From contig CM055319.2 of NCBI GenBank assembly GCA_029255685.2, positions 15,842,247 to 15,906,246 of the forward strand: 64,000 bases of DNA. The letters run 5' to 3'. Made by a program: the position numbers and the translations under genes. The stretch is from Silene conica. Lineage: Eukaryota; Streptophyta; Magnoliopsida; Caryophyllales; Caryophyllaceae. Below the pieces are notes generated by a model. It made no database searches, had not been told where the DNA came from, and saw only the letters and a list, made by a program, of their open reading frames with translations. Of this stretch, positions 45,901-57,097 are shown piece by piece; positions within the stretch are counted from its first letter, which is position 1, and each line of letters opens with the position of its first letter.

Positions 45901-46011
45901 GTCGCTATCTCAACTGCCAAAGCAGAATATATTGCAGCCGCACTGGTATGTTCTCAACTCTTATGGTTAAAACAACAGCTACATGATTATGGTATTGATG
46001 TTGGATGTGTG
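42992..46011 (+). pseudogene. SIRE copy 2 protease-integrase-reverse transcriptase region (fossil)
   Basis: Blocks appear in Ty1 order: protease LDSGCSRHMTGD; pre-integrase LWHKRFGHIS; integrase VLVDDYSRFVWPIF and IRTDHGTEFDN; the SAPRTPQQNG block; reverse transcriptase [36 protein letters not shown] and [11 protein letters not shown] with the catalytic pair DD; and RNase H RYSDADYAGCSLDRKSTSG and ISTAKAEYIA. Athila copy 2 lies in the RNase H end. In a live element these enzymes copy and insert the cDNA. This region is broken in several places. Confidence 0.9.
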
Positions 46012-46016
46012 CCTAT

Positions 46017-47582
46017 TGATGCCCGTCGTTGAGGGTACCAAAGATAAAATTTATAATTCCTAACTTTAACAATAGATAGTGAAAGTCAGGGTCGAACCAC
46101 AGAGAGGTGGGGAATGTTTATTGTTTGTTGTTAATGTTTAAAGGTAACAAATTTGGGGGTTTGATTTGTTGTTTACTAAGTCTAAAGCAAAGATTAAAAT
46201 AAAACAAGAAATAAAAGGTGAGAATAAAATATAATAAAAGGGATGCTAGAATGTTTGGGGTAATAAATAGCTAAGGTAATATAAATCCTAAGGTCAACAT
46301 GTATTGCAGTCGCGTAAGGGGTGTAACATATCCTTTCGGTCTATGATACCTAATAGCTTCTTTCGGCCTATGCTATTAGTTCCTAGGTCTCACAATTATT
46401 GGGTGTCAACAATAAGGGTGATTCCTAAATCCTAGGTCACATACCTTTCAGTCTTGAGTAACCTATCCGTCTTAAGGTGTAAACCAATGCCCTTCCCGTA
46501 TCTCTCAATCTTGGGTAGGTCATTACTAACGTCCTACAAGTCTCCTTTCAGTCTCATTGTAGGATATTATAGTCAACAAGGAAAGACAAAACAAGATTCA
46601 TGCGCGAGTGGGTCGACCGACCAGCTATTCCAGTCGGCCGACCACCGCCTCGGTCGACCGACCCACTATTTGATTCGGCCGACCGCGGCTCTGCTACAAG
46701 TCGGTCTCGGAATTTCTACTACCTACGCATAATCATCCCCTACATCCTAACATATGAAATTTAGCTACTCATGGCGACTAAAACAATTATGAAAACGGGA
46801 ATAAACATGGAAAACATAGTAAATAATCTAAACATGCGAGATTCAATAAAGCTTGAGAATTCTATCGTAATTGAATGCAATAGTAATAAGAACAATATTA
46901 AAGCTAGATTAAAAGAGTAATTACCAAAGTCGGAATTAGGGCATAAAAGAACAAACTTTATTGAATGCTTGGGAATTATTGAAAGATTACAAATAAACTA
47001 AAGACGGAATCAAAACTAGATTATAACTTTATTGTGGCTTATTAACTAAGAAACTGAAGATATCGCGGAATTCCCAAACCCTAATCACAAGATTAGTTTA
47101 TATAGGGCATAAATTAGAGTTTCCTAAAGGCTTCACAATTCTAAACTATTTCCGAAAAAACGTTCCTGGGCTTCGCTGAGGTCGGTCGACCCCTTTGGTG
47201 GGTCTGTCCACCTCTTTTTACGGGCTTAGCAAATTCTGGGCTTTTCTTCAGATTCTGGACTTCATAAAAATTAAGCCTGGTCGGCCGACCCGTATAGTAG
47301 GTCGGTCGACCTCTTCCGTATAGAAATCCTTCGGTTTTCTTCTCGCTTTCACTCTTGATACTTAAATAAAGACTCCAGTTGACTTTCCATTATTCCTTAA
47401 TTATGCAAAAGACTCGAGGACATGAATTTGGTGCTAAATCGTCCCTTTTCCGCATAAATCTGCAAAAGTGCATAAAAATACGAAAGTACACGATTGTTGG
47501 AAATAAGGGCTAAAACATAGTAAATGAGCGACCAAATGCGTGTAAAAATAGATGAAAAACATCATAAAATAGACACGCATCA
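46017..47582 (-). repeat. 3' LTR of Athila copy 2
   Basis: This 1566-bp LTR lies at the left on the plus strand and runs TGATGCCCGTCG to AGACACGCATCA. It holds four 21-bp palindrome cassettes (46611, 46652, 47180, 47279). Confidence 0.92.
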
Positions 47583-49560
47583 AATTCCCCAAACCAAACC
47601 CTTGCTTGCCCTCAAGCAAGAAATAGACTCGATCTTAACTAATGGAACGATTTCAATCTCAGAGCGAAATTTACATGTTAGCCTAGGCTAATGCCAAATA
47701 CAAAATGAGAAAGTATTTAAGTCATGCAAACGAGTTATGGTGTCGTCAAACTTGCAACACTAGAGACTATAGAGACTTTATACCATGGACTCTCGCGGTA
47801 CGCTCGAGACACTCATGAAGCAAAGGGTGAGTATATGTAAAAGATAGAAAGAAGTAATTTTGTAGAGACACTCACCTAACTGCGACCCATGGAAACATGC
47901 CTGCAATCTAACATGAAAAAGAATTCTACAACTTCGTATAACAATCTCATTTAAGTGGCCTAGATACATGCAATTGAGGTAATGAAGGATATGTGAGGTA
48001 AAAGGTAAAAGTGGTTAAGATGTTTTTGGGTATGTGGGGTTAGTAGCCAAGCTAGTAAAACCGGTTCCCAACAACATATTTCACAACTTTTGATATTAAT
48101 AAAGTGCTCTTTTGTAGCACAACTCTCACATGATAAATATAAGAAAGGACTCCCAAATAATTTTGAATGAGGTACGGGAGTGATAACATATAAAAGAAAG
48201 GGAATTTCAGAACGAAATTTTGAATTTCTGATGCTGTCAATGGGTCGGCCGACCCATGAAGGTGGTCGGTCGACTTTGCTTCTATATGTTTTGATCTTTT
48301 TTTTTTCGTTTTTCTTTTCTTTCTTTTCTCTTTTTTGACTTTTCTGTTCTTTTTGTTTTCTTTCTTTCTTTCTTTTCTCTTTTTGCTCAAAATAGCATAT
48401 AAACCAAGATGCCTCAAGATAAACCAAAGACCACAAATACTAGCTTGGAAGGGTAGGCTAAGTATGGGATGTAGTTTTGAGGGAATAAAAAGGCAATTTT
48501 GGCTAGGTGAAGCTTATGGTTGAATATGAGAAAAGGGGTCCCAAATGCACGTATCAAGATTCACAAAACGAGATAGTAAAACAAGTATATAGCAATTCAA
48601 GTTCATGTTTATGCATATTGATGTAACATGTTCCAAGGGGAGTACTACTCACATCCTAGACAACTGGTTTAAAAATGAAACCAGGAAATAAGCTCTAAAC
48701 CTTAGAATGCATAGTAGGTTGCCAAGGTATAAGTCAAGTCTCAAGATATACAAATTGATGAAAACTCGTAGATATGCAAAAGACTCTTATACTAAAACAA
48801 GTTGACAAGGCAATGGTAAAGGCATAAACATGTAAGATAGCTAAATCATCCTTGAAATACTTTCGTTCCGACTCGACCTATATGCTAAAATAAACGTGCA
48901 TTTTTTTGGATTTTTTTTGAAATTTTTCTATTTTTTTTGGATTTTGAATATATAAGGAAAATAAAAAAAAAAGAACAATGCAATACAGAAATGCAATAAA
49001 CGTGTGACAAAATGCAATGCATGTGACACGAAACCATTCCCCAAACCAACCCGCACAATGTCCCCATTGTGCATTAGCCTAAGTAAAGGTTTCGCAAAAT
49101 TAAAGAAAAGATGCAAAGAAAATAAAACTAAGGAAAAATTGGAAAGAACTCACTGGATTGATAGACGTATGAGAAAAACCTCCCCAAACCAGCGTTAGCT
49201 GGGAGGTTTTGGTGGCTAGCAATGCCACTCAAGTACCAAAGAACGGTTGCACGATCTCCGAGGAAGAAACGAACCGACTGCGACGGACAGGTAGGTCGAC
49301 CGACCCGTATAAGAGGTCGACCGACCTTCCTGTAGACTACAGGAAGTTCAGCAATACAGCGTCTAGGTCGACCGACTTGTGTATCTGGTCGGTCGACCAC
49401 TCTGTGTCCCAGCGATCTTTGTTTCTTCGTAAAACCTGAAAAAGCATTAAATATGCGCCCAACAAATGCGCGAAATTCGAGAAACAAGTCTAAAGTCTTA
49501 ACTACGCAAGCATAAAGGAAAAAGAATTCTAAAACTATGAGCGAACCAAATTAAAAATTC
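47583..49560 (-). other. Polypurine tract and non-coding 3' region of Athila copy 2
   Basis: Next to the LTR are the polypurine tract (complement of AATTCCCCAAACC, 47583-47600) and the stem-loop CTTGCTTGCCCTCAAGCAAG (47601-47620). Further in, GCACAATGTCCCCATTGTGC (49053-49072) with CCCCAAACC beside it is the counterpart of the internal module at 14344. Cassettes lie at 48242, 49294 and 49366. Purine-rich simple tracts cause the Lys-rich frames seen near 48300. No gene was seen. Confidence 0.75.
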
Positions 49561-52512
49561 TCACACAACAAAAGTAAATTGTCTTAAAAACTGAAACTTG
49601 AAACAACTATCCGCTAAAGATGCGGAAAATATCCGACCACGGTTTCTGACGACAAGCCGTAGTCTCCACGGTGTTTGCTTGAGTAGCAAAACACATCTTC
49701 TTTCCGCTGTCGCAAAGCATATGCGACGACCTTTCTTCTTGAGCTTGCCTCCTCTTTTCTTCTCTTCCCGATCCGCGACATCTGGATCTTCATCTTCTTT
49801 ATAGCTTAGGCATCCCATTCCTCCTCTTTGGACCATGGCTTCCTTCACTTTGGGTTTCCCCAAACCAATTCCTGCACTAGCCATGATAGAAGTGTCCTCC
49901 ATATTGCTCCCAATCTGGGGCGGAGGTGTAAAAACAGGCACAGGAGTAGGTAATAAAGTAGGAGAAGTAGTGATGACCTCATACTTCTTTTCAGAAGTGA
50001 TAGCATTACAAGTGATGGGGGTCATAACATCCTTCTTCCTATAAGATAGGCCATATATAATAGAATGCTTTCCTACTTTAAAGGTCAAAGTCCCAGTGCG
50101 TACATCTATAATGGCTCCTGCAGTGTGGAGGAAAGGTCTTCCTAGTATTATAGGTATATGGGCATCCTCTGGGATGTCCAAAACTACGAAGTCAACTGGG
50201 AAGAAAAACCTGTCAATACGCACAGGGATGTTTTCCAACACCCCTATAGGTTCCATAGATGTACGATCTGCCATCTGGACAGTCATGCTGGTCATTTTAA
50301 ATTCAGTCATTCCTAATTTTAAGGCAACGCTTAGGGGCATGACACTTATACTAGCACCTAAGTCGCATAATGCCTTCTTTACTGGGAAGGTTCCTATATT
50401 GCAGGGGACAGAAAAACTACCAGGGTCTTCTAATTTGTGAGAGGCAATAACATGTGTTAAAAAACTGGATGACTCTTCAGTGAGGGCCACCGACTCAACC
50501 TTATCTAGAGACCTCTTTCTCGATAAAAGTTGTCTCATAAATTTAAGATAGGAAGGAACTTGTTGAACTAATTCTAGAAACGGGACTTGAACATTTAATG
50601 AACGAATCACATCCTTAAATTTGTCAAAAGATACTTGATCCTTCGAAGGTACGAGTCTTTTTGGGAAAGGAGGGGCTGAAGATTCGGTATTTGCTGCCCT
50701 TTTCAGAAATCTAGGGGTCTTATCACCCCGGAAAAGAAAATCCCTTAAGTTATTTGGCAATTCTGGACGAAAAGGGGCCTCTGGTTCTGCCTCGGTGGTC
50801 GGTCGACCATCTTCTTCGGTCGGTCGACCACTGTCCTGTTCAGCGAAAATTTTCGGATTCTGCTCTGTGGTCGGTCGACCTGGCTCCTGGGTCGGTCGAC
50901 CTTCCTCGCTGCTACCCGGCTGTTTTTCTTTCTCGACTCCCACTTTAGCTCCGCTTCGTAGGGATATGATGTTTAGAGTCTCTTTTTTCTGGTCCGTTTT
51001 GGTCGGAAGTTGACCCGGAGCCCTTGTATCATTCTTGCCCGCAATTTGAGCAATCTGAGACTCTAACATCTTCATCCCTGCCTCTCTAGCTTGCGACTCC
51101 TTCTGAACCAACCCAATAAGATTTTGGATAAGAGTGTCGGTGTTAGGTGGTGGATTTGAAGGTGGTTGAGGGTTGAAGGGTGGTTTTCGGAAACCTTGCT
51201 TATGTGGGGGGATATATGTGGAATTTTGCTGAGGTTGCATATGTTGTGGGTTAAGAACATTCTGGCTTGTCCACCTCAGGTTAGGATGGACATTATTATT
51301 ATTTGGGTCATAGAAATTGTTCCCACGATAGTGTTGAAAAGCGGCACACGTCTCATTGGATGAAGTACAGAATTTTGACACGTGCCCTTCTCCACCGCAC
51401 CTCTCACAAGCAAAGGGTCCGTCCTGAACGGCGTTCACCTGGTAAATTCCTCCCTTGCTCCCACTTCCTAGATCGAACTTCCCTCCAGCCTCTAATTTTT
51501 CCAACTTGGCTGTCAAGGCCTCAATAGCTGCTAGGTTATACTCAGACTTCCTTTGATTACCTCTGGAAGTTCCATGTTCAGCACGGTGTACAGCAACATC
51601 TTCTATCAATTTGAGACCCTTAGTCTCTCCTGAATTATCTTGGAATCTCCCATTAGCTGCAGCATCTAGATAGGCCCTGTTGTCATCGTAAAGGCCATTG
51701 TAGAACTGGTTACAAAGAAACCATTGTTCGAATCCGTGATGTGGTATGGATCGAACAAGTCTCTTGAACCTGTCCCACGCCTCACTAAAGTCCTCATTGG
51801 GGCCCTGTTTGAAATTAGTAATCTGCGCCCTTAAAGCATTAGTCTTGGATGCATAATAGTATTTCCTGTAGAATGCTAAGGCTAGGGTATTCCAGTATGT
51901 GACTCCCGCAGCAGTGCGGTCTAAATCTCTGTACCATTCCCTCGCAGCGTCCCTAAGAGAGAAGATAAACATGGTCTGCTTAATCTGGTCCTGCGTCACT
52001 CCCTCTGGGGGTGCAATAGAGCATATGTAATCTGTGAAGATTTCAATATGTTTTGCAGCATCCTCATTGGCCGAGCCTCCGAATTGGTTTCTTTCAACCA
52101 TAGTAATATAGGCAGGCTTGGCCTCGAATGGCTTCCCAGTACCTGCAGGTAAAGTGAACCCTTTGTATAGGTCATTTGCTTGAGGCATGGAGTGACTGGC
52201 AATAGTAGCTTCCTCTGTCATGTTTTCTTCTTCTTTTGGAAAAACAGGAAAGTAGGTAAAAGGTGGTGTTCTTGGTGAAAGTGGATTGATGGGTGAATTT
52301 GGTTGTGAAGGTGGTGTTTTTGGTGAAGGTGGTGATGATGGTCGTTCAAAAATGTCTTCTTGGAACAAGGAAGATGGTGAACCTCCTTCCTGATTCGCTT
52401 GAAGTTGCTTTCTCCTTTCTCTAAGAGTCCTCTCAAGCTCGTGGTCAAGTGGTAGGAGTTCTCCTTGAACTGACCTGCGCATAAGATGGAAACTACAAGA
52501 AAATGATGACAA
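49561..52512 (-). CDS. Gag-protease protein of Athila copy 2 (frame looks whole)
   Basis: The frame has 983 codons on the minus strand. Residues 50-90 are Pro/Ser-rich. The gag core lies at about 165-290 (FSLRDAAREWYRDL and SEAWDRFKRLVRSIPHHGF). A zinc knuckle CERCGGEGHVSKFC is at 369-382 and a short Gln/Pro/Asn-rich stretch at 405-460. Four GRPT units (538, 545, 562, 569) are encoded by palindrome cassettes. A retropepsin domain with CDLGASISVMPL and the catalytic Asp is at about 717 and IPIILGRPFL at about 785. The tail is basic. It would form and mature a particle. The element has no polymerase, so it would depend on a relative for reverse transcription. The start chosen is the first in-frame Met; Met-11 is also possible. 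Confidence 0.8.
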   Translation of the reverse strand: MSSFSCSFHLMRRSVQGELLPLDHELERTLRERRKQLQANQEGGSPSSLFQEDIFERPSSPPSPKTPPSQPNSPINPLSPRTPPFTYFPVFPKEEENMTEEATIASHSMPQANDLYKGFTLPAGTGKPFEAKPAYITMVERNQFGGSANEDAAKHIEIFTDYICSIAPPEGVTQDQIKQTMFIFSLRDAAREWYRDLDRTAAGVTYWNTLALAFYRKYYYASKTNALRAQITNFKQGPNEDFSEAWDRFKRLVRSIPHHGFEQWFLCNQFYNGLYDDNRAYLDAAANGRFQDNSGETKGLKLIEDVAVHRAEHGTSRGNQRKSEYNLAAIEALTAKLEKLEAGGKFDLGSGSKGGIYQVNAVQDGPFACERCGGEGHVSKFCTSSNETCAAFQHYRGNNFYDPNNNNVHPNLRWTSQNVLNPQHMQPQQNSTYIPPHKQGFRKPPFNPQPPSNPPPNTDTLIQNLIGLVQKESQAREAGMKMLESQIAQIAGKNDTRAPGQLPTKTDQKKETLNIISLRSGAKVGVEKEKQPGSSEEGRPTQEPGRPTTEQNPKIFAEQDSGRPTEEDGRPTTEAEPEAPFRPELPNNLRDFLFRGDKTPRFLKRAANTESSAPPFPKRLVPSKDQVSFDKFKDVIRSLNVQVPFLELVQQVPSYLKFMRQLLSRKRSLDKVESVALTEESSSFLTHVIASHKLEDPGSFSVPCNIGTFPVKKALCDLGASISVMPLSVALKLGMTEFKMTSMTVQMADRTSMEPIGVLENIPVRIDRFFFPVDFVVLDIPEDAHIPIILGRPFLHTAGAIIDVRTGTLTFKVGKHSIIYGLSYRKKDVMTPITCNAITSEKKYEVITTSPTLLPTPVPVFTPPPQIGSNMEDTSIMASAGIGLGKPKVKEAMVQRGGMGCLSYKEDEDPDVADREEKKRGGKLKKKGRRICFATAERRCVLLLKQTPWRLRLVVRNRGRIFSASLADSCFKFQFLRQFTFVV

Positions 52513-52603
52513 GGTTTAAGGAACAAAAGTTCCTTAAACAAAGAGAAACAAAAACAAAAACAATAAACACTGGCGTCACCACCCCGGCAACGGCGCCAAA
52601 ATT

Positions 52604-54169
52604 TGATGCCCGTCGTTGAGGGTACCAAAGATAAAATTTATAATTCCTAACTTTAATAATAGATTGTGAAAGTCAGGGTCGAACCACAGAGAGGTGGGGA
52701 ATGTTTATTGTTTGTTGTTAATGTTTAAAGGTAACAAATTTGGGGGTTTGATTTGTTGTTTACTAAGTCTAAAGCAAAGATTAAAATAAAACAAGAAATA
52801 AAAGGTGAGAATAAAATATAATAAAAGGGATGGTAGGATGTTTTGGGTAATAAATAGCTAAGGTAATATAAATCCTAAGGTCAACATGTATTACAGTCGC
52901 GTAAGGGGTGTAACATATCCTTTCGGTCTATGATACCTAATAGCTCCTTTCGGCCTATGCTATTAGTTCCTAGGTCTCACAATTATTGGGTGTCAACAAT
53001 AAGGGTGATTCCTAAATCCTAGGTCACATACCTTTCAGTCTTAAGTAACCTATCCGTCTTAAGGTGTAAACCAATGCCCTTCCTGTATCTCTCAATCTTG
53101 GGTAAGTCATTACTAACGTCCTAAAAGTCTCCTTTCATTCTCATTGTAGGATATTATAGTCAACAAGGAAAGACGAAACAAGATTCATGCGCGAGTGGGT
53201 CGACCGACCAGCTATTCCAGTCTGCCGACCACCGCCTCGGTCGACCGACCCACTATTTGATTCGGCCGACCGCGGCTCTGCTACAAGTCGGTCTCGGAAT
53301 TTCTACTACCTACGCATAATCATCCCCTACATCCTAACATATGAAATTTAGCTACTCATGGCGACTAAAACAATTATGAAAACGGGAATAAACATGGAAA
53401 CATAGTAAATAATCTAAACATGCGAGATTCAATAATGCTTGAGAATTCTATCGTAATTGAATGCAATAGTAATAAGAACAATATTAAAGCTAGATTAAAA
53501 GAGTAATTACCAAAGTCGGAATTAGGGCAGAAAAGAACAAACTTTATTGAATGCTTGGGAATTATTGAAAGATTACAAATAAACTAAAGACGGAATCAAA
53601 ACTAGATTATAACTTTATTGTGGCTTATTAACTAAGAAACTGAATATATCGCTGAATTCCCAAGCCCTAATCACAAGATTAGTTTATATAGGGCATAAAT
53701 TAGGGTTTCCTAAAGGCTTCACAATTCTAAACTATTTCCGAAAAAACGTTCCTGGGCTTCGCTGAGGTCGGTCGACCACTTTGGTGGGTCGGTCGACCTC
53801 TTTTTACGGGCTTAGCAAATTCTGGGCTTTTCTTCAGATGCTGGACTTCATAAAAATTAGGCCTGGTCGGCCGACCCGTATAGTAGGTCGGTCGACCGCT
53901 TCCGTATAGAAATCCTTCGGTTTTCTTCTCGCTTTGACTCTTGATACTTAAATAAAGACTCCAGTTGACTTTCCATTGTTCCTTAATTATGCAAAAGACT
54001 CCAGGACATGAATTTGGTGCTAAATCGTCCCTTTTCCGCATAAATCTGCAAAAGTGCATAAAAATACGAAAGTACACGATTGTTGGGAAATAAGGGCTAA
54101 AACATAGTAAATGAGCGACCAAATGCGTGTAAAAATAGATGAAAAACATCATAAAATAGACACGCATCA
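52604..54169 (-). repeat. 5' LTR of Athila copy 2
   Basis: This 1566-bp LTR is the same length as its partner and has the same TGATGCCCGTCG and CACGCATCA ends. Cassettes are at 53198, 53239, 53766 and 53865. The tRNA-Asp-type primer site lies just left of it. Confidence 0.92.
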
Positions 54170-54987
54170 CCTATCTTATGTGATAATACGAGTGCCATAA
54201 TTATATCCAAAAACCCAGCCCAGCACTCGAGAACTAAACACATTGAAATTAGACACCATTTTCTACGAGACCATGTTGAAAAGAAAAAAATAAAATTGGA
54301 ATTTTGTAGTACGGAAAAACAGTGGGCATATATCTTCACTAAACCATTGGCTAGATAACGTTTTGAGACTTTGCGATTGGAAATTGGTTTAATCGGTGGC
54401 AGCTAATCAATCTGAAGAGCAAAAATAACCCAATAACTGAATACGGTTTAGATGAGATTATATGACTGTGTCCGTATACTCCGCTGCATGTGTATGTGTG
54501 TACTCGATGAAAATTTATGTGAACATATTTATGTTATGCAACTCATATATGCGTGTGTGCACAACCGAATCTCAAAATAATAATACGTCACATATTATAA
54601 TTCACCTTACATACATATTAATATTACACTTTATATATTATAACATACATATACATATTATCCATATTATCTAACTAAAAAAAAATTATAAAAGAAAAAC
54701 AAACTTACCTCACCAAAACCGTGAACTCACCCACCTGCCACATGTCCCGACAACTTACCCACTACAACCCACCATTTCCCGTACACGTGTCCCTACAACC
54801 TACCCCACCATTATTACCCCAACTAATTAACCCAACTCCCTCTACTTACCTCACTACCATCATTATTACCATACCCAACCTCCATCACCTCTAATTCCAC
54901 AAAACCCAAAACTCAAAAACCTCCATTAATTCCGTCAAACCTCCATAAATATCCGAATAAACACCACCATTATTCATCACAACGACA
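54170..54987 (+). other. End of SIRE copy 2 RNase H region and pol-to-envelope spacer
   Basis: The first 250 bp continue the RNase H end region (DNTSAI-like and HIEIRHHFLRDHV blocks), part of the broken pol. From about 54420 the sequence is AT-rich and then C-rich (CCCACC and CTACC words) without coding. It leads into the envelope-like frame. Confidence 0.7.
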
Positions 54988-56565
54988 ATGCCACCCTCCC
55001 GAGCAACCCGATATCAACACAAAAAACCATCTCCACCTTCACCGACCCCATCACCTCCACCATCTCCAACACCCATCTCCACCGCTGCTCCAACACCAAA
55101 CAGCGGAAAACGAAGAAAACTCAACCGAACCTCTTCATCCGTCTCTGAAGACATGCAAGAACTTGGGTCCAGTTCGAAAAATCCTCGTCCTCTATTTCGT
55201 GAATACTCAATGGAAGCTACTAGAGAGGGTCTTGAGAAAGTCCGAATGACCAAGAATGGGAGTATATTAGTAATTTTTCAGGAGTTCTTGAAGTTTCAGG
55301 GATGGGAGTATATTAGTAAGTTTTCTGGGTTGATTTTTCCGATTGAACTTGTCCAGTTCTTTGCGTCTGTCAAGGGTTGTGAGGAAGGGTTGCGTGCAGT
55401 CGTAAACGGAATAGATGTATTGGTGTCAAAATCTGATATTTGTGAAATCTTTAAACTCGATCAAGACGGTCTTGTTCTTGATCCTAAGAAGGAATGGAGT
55501 GTGGTGTCGAAAGATCAAAAAATGGTAATCAAGAAATATTTTGACGAGTCTGCAACTGACAATAGTCCCCTATTAACTGTGTCTTTTAATCCGAAATTGA
55601 AATTGTTTGTCAATTTTCTGTCAAACACCGTGTTGCCGAGGAGAAGAGGTCGTGACAAGTTATCTAGTATCGAGGCAGTGGCGGTTTATAGTTGGTTGGA
55701 GGGAATTAAAATCGATTTGGTGTCTCTTGTATGTAACAAGATTATTCATGTATCAAGTGTTCATGTAAAGGAGAAGTCGTGCTCAACAGTCGACATTCTA
55801 TATGGAATGTGGGTGTCCGAGCTTCTGTTTAAAAAGGGTGTTGTGGATGATTCGAGTTTCGGAGTGGTTCCTCGTGATCGGATGTGTGACAAGTTGCTAA
55901 AATTAATGGGAATTTGTTTTGAAGGGGTTGATTTTACTTTTGGCAAGAATGTAGGTACGGAACCTACGCCTTGCCCCTCGCCATCTTTCGAAGGCCTTGA
56001 AGCCAAGGTGGATAAGCTTCTTGGCATGTGCGAGGTAAAGAAGGAAAAAGAAGAGGCTAGGGGTGGTAGTGGTAAGAGGAGTCGTGGTTTTGAGAAGGAC
56101 TTGAGGGCGTGGATGGGAGAAGTCGATAAACGACTCGACAAGGTTGGCTTGGAGGTCTCGGTGTTGTGTAATGAATTGTTGGTCATTAGTGACCGTCTCT
56201 CCTTCTTGACCACTAAAGGAGGGGCGATGGTGAGAGACCACGGGTTGCTACGCAAGGATGCTAGTCAGGCACTTGAGGTCGTCAAAGAACTCTCGTTGAA
56301 GGTTCTCAATTTCGAGCTCGCTCTTAATGCTCTAGGTCGCAACGTGAGTAGCTGTTTGGACCGCATGGACACTCTCGAATTCCGTACCCGACCCGAATAT
56401 GTCAGTCCATATGCCAAAGCTCCCGCTTCTAGCTCTCGTTCTTTATCCCCTGTTTCCGTTGTTGTTAAATTCGTTTTTCGGTTGTTGTTGGTGTTTAAGT
56501 CCGGGATTGGACTTATAAAAACTCTTGTTTTGGTTGTGGCCCAACTTCCCTACCAGGCCCATTGA
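54988..56565 (+). CDS. Envelope-like protein of SIRE copy 2 (frame looks whole)
   Basis: This 525-codon frame lies after pol and before the polypurine tract, the place of the envelope-like ORF of SIRE elements. Residues 10-35 are Pro/Ser/Thr-rich and a basic KRRKLNR patch follows. The middle (about 85-300: FLKFQGWEYISKFSG, then VSKSDICEIFKLD) resembles the putative plant transposon protein domain seen in several plant retroelements. Charged heptad-like segments near 345-460 suggest coiled coil. Residues about 490-518 are hydrophobic (VVVKFVFRLLLVF and LVLVVAQL), a possible C-terminal membrane segment. No N-terminal signal peptide is seen. Start: first Met in frame, after TTCATCACAACGACA. Function is unproven in plants. 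Confidence 0.7.
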   Translation: MPPSRATRYQHKKPSPPSPTPSPPPSPTPISTAAPTPNSGKRRKLNRTSSSVSEDMQELGSSSKNPRPLFREYSMEATREGLEKVRMTKNGSILVIFQEFLKFQGWEYISKFSGLIFPIELVQFFASVKGCEEGLRAVVNGIDVLVSKSDICEIFKLDQDGLVLDPKKEWSVVSKDQKMVIKKYFDESATDNSPLLTVSFNPKLKLFVNFLSNTVLPRRRGRDKLSSIEAVAVYSWLEGIKIDLVSLVCNKIIHVSSVHVKEKSCSTVDILYGMWVSELLFKKGVVDDSSFGVVPRDRMCDKLLKLMGICFEGVDFTFGKNVGTEPTPCPSPSFEGLEAKVDKLLGMCEVKKEKEEARGGSGKRSRGFEKDLRAWMGEVDKRLDKVGLEVSVLCNELLVISDRLSFLTTKGGAMVRDHGLLRKDASQALEVVKELSLKVLNFELALNALGRNVSSCLDRMDTLEFRTRPEYVSPYAKAPASSSRSLSPVSVVVKFVFRLLLVFKSGIGLIKTLVLVVAQLPYQAH

Positions 56566-57097
56566 ATCCGAGGCCTCTGATTCGTTTTGCCTTCCCTCGG
56601 ATTCCCTAGCCTTATTTTGCTTTTTGCCCAATTACATTACTATCTGTTTTGCCTGGCCCATTAACTCTTTACCCTAAGCCGGCCCAATTTTCTACTCTGT
56701 TAATATTCGGCCCATTGGCTTATTACTTTCGGTTCGTTGTGTATATTTTTAACATTCGTATGTGTTTGTATAATATTGTGTGTGTGTTCGTATATTTTGA
56801 CTCGTATTGCATGCTTGCTTATGTTTCGTCGTATATTATTCTAGTCGTTTTATGTCTTTGTTCTCATCTTTTCGATGATGTCAAGAGGGGGGGAAATACG
56901 ACTTAGATTAGAATTTGCCTAAGCTTGCTCCTTGTCGTAATTCATTGTCTCTTAGCTTTCTTAAAGGATATGGGTTAGATAGAAGATAGAAACCCTAAGT
57001 TAATCTTTGCTATGAATGACCATTATTATATTGAGGGGGAACTTACACTTAGACACAAAATATAAGAAAGACTTGCCTTCATCAAAAAGGGGGAATT
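56566..57097 (+). other. 3' region and polypurine tract of SIRE copy 2
   Basis: This is non-coding sequence with several GGCCCA/TGGGCC words. It ends in the polypurine tract CAAAAAGGGGGAATT (about 57083-57097), directly before the LTR. No stem-loop of the Ty3 type precedes this tract. Confidence 0.75.

Larger units (their letters stand above)
46017..54169 (-). mobile_element. Athila-type LTR element, copy 2 (gag-protease only)
   Basis: Perfect TSDs CCTAT (46012-46016 and 54170-54174) bound two 1566-bp LTRs in an 8153-bp minus-strand element. The interior has a primer site complementary to tRNA-Asp (TGGCGCCGTTGCCGGGG on the minus strand, about 52585-52601), one whole-looking gag-protease frame, a non-coding 3' region and polypurine tract. 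Reverse transcriptase, RNase H, integrase and ORF-1 are not found, so it is non-autonomous. The LTRs differ at roughly 30 positions by eye (about 2 percent), the youngest-looking large insertion here, well under one million years at 1.3e-8 per site per year. Confidence 0.9.

Noticed and set aside
48052-48436. Lys/Glu-rich minus-strand frames
   Set aside because: They come from purine-rich simple tracts in the non-coding 3' region of Athila copy 2.
55761-56255. 164-codon minus-strand frame
   Set aside because: It is the antisense shadow of the SIRE envelope-like frame, with no independent features.
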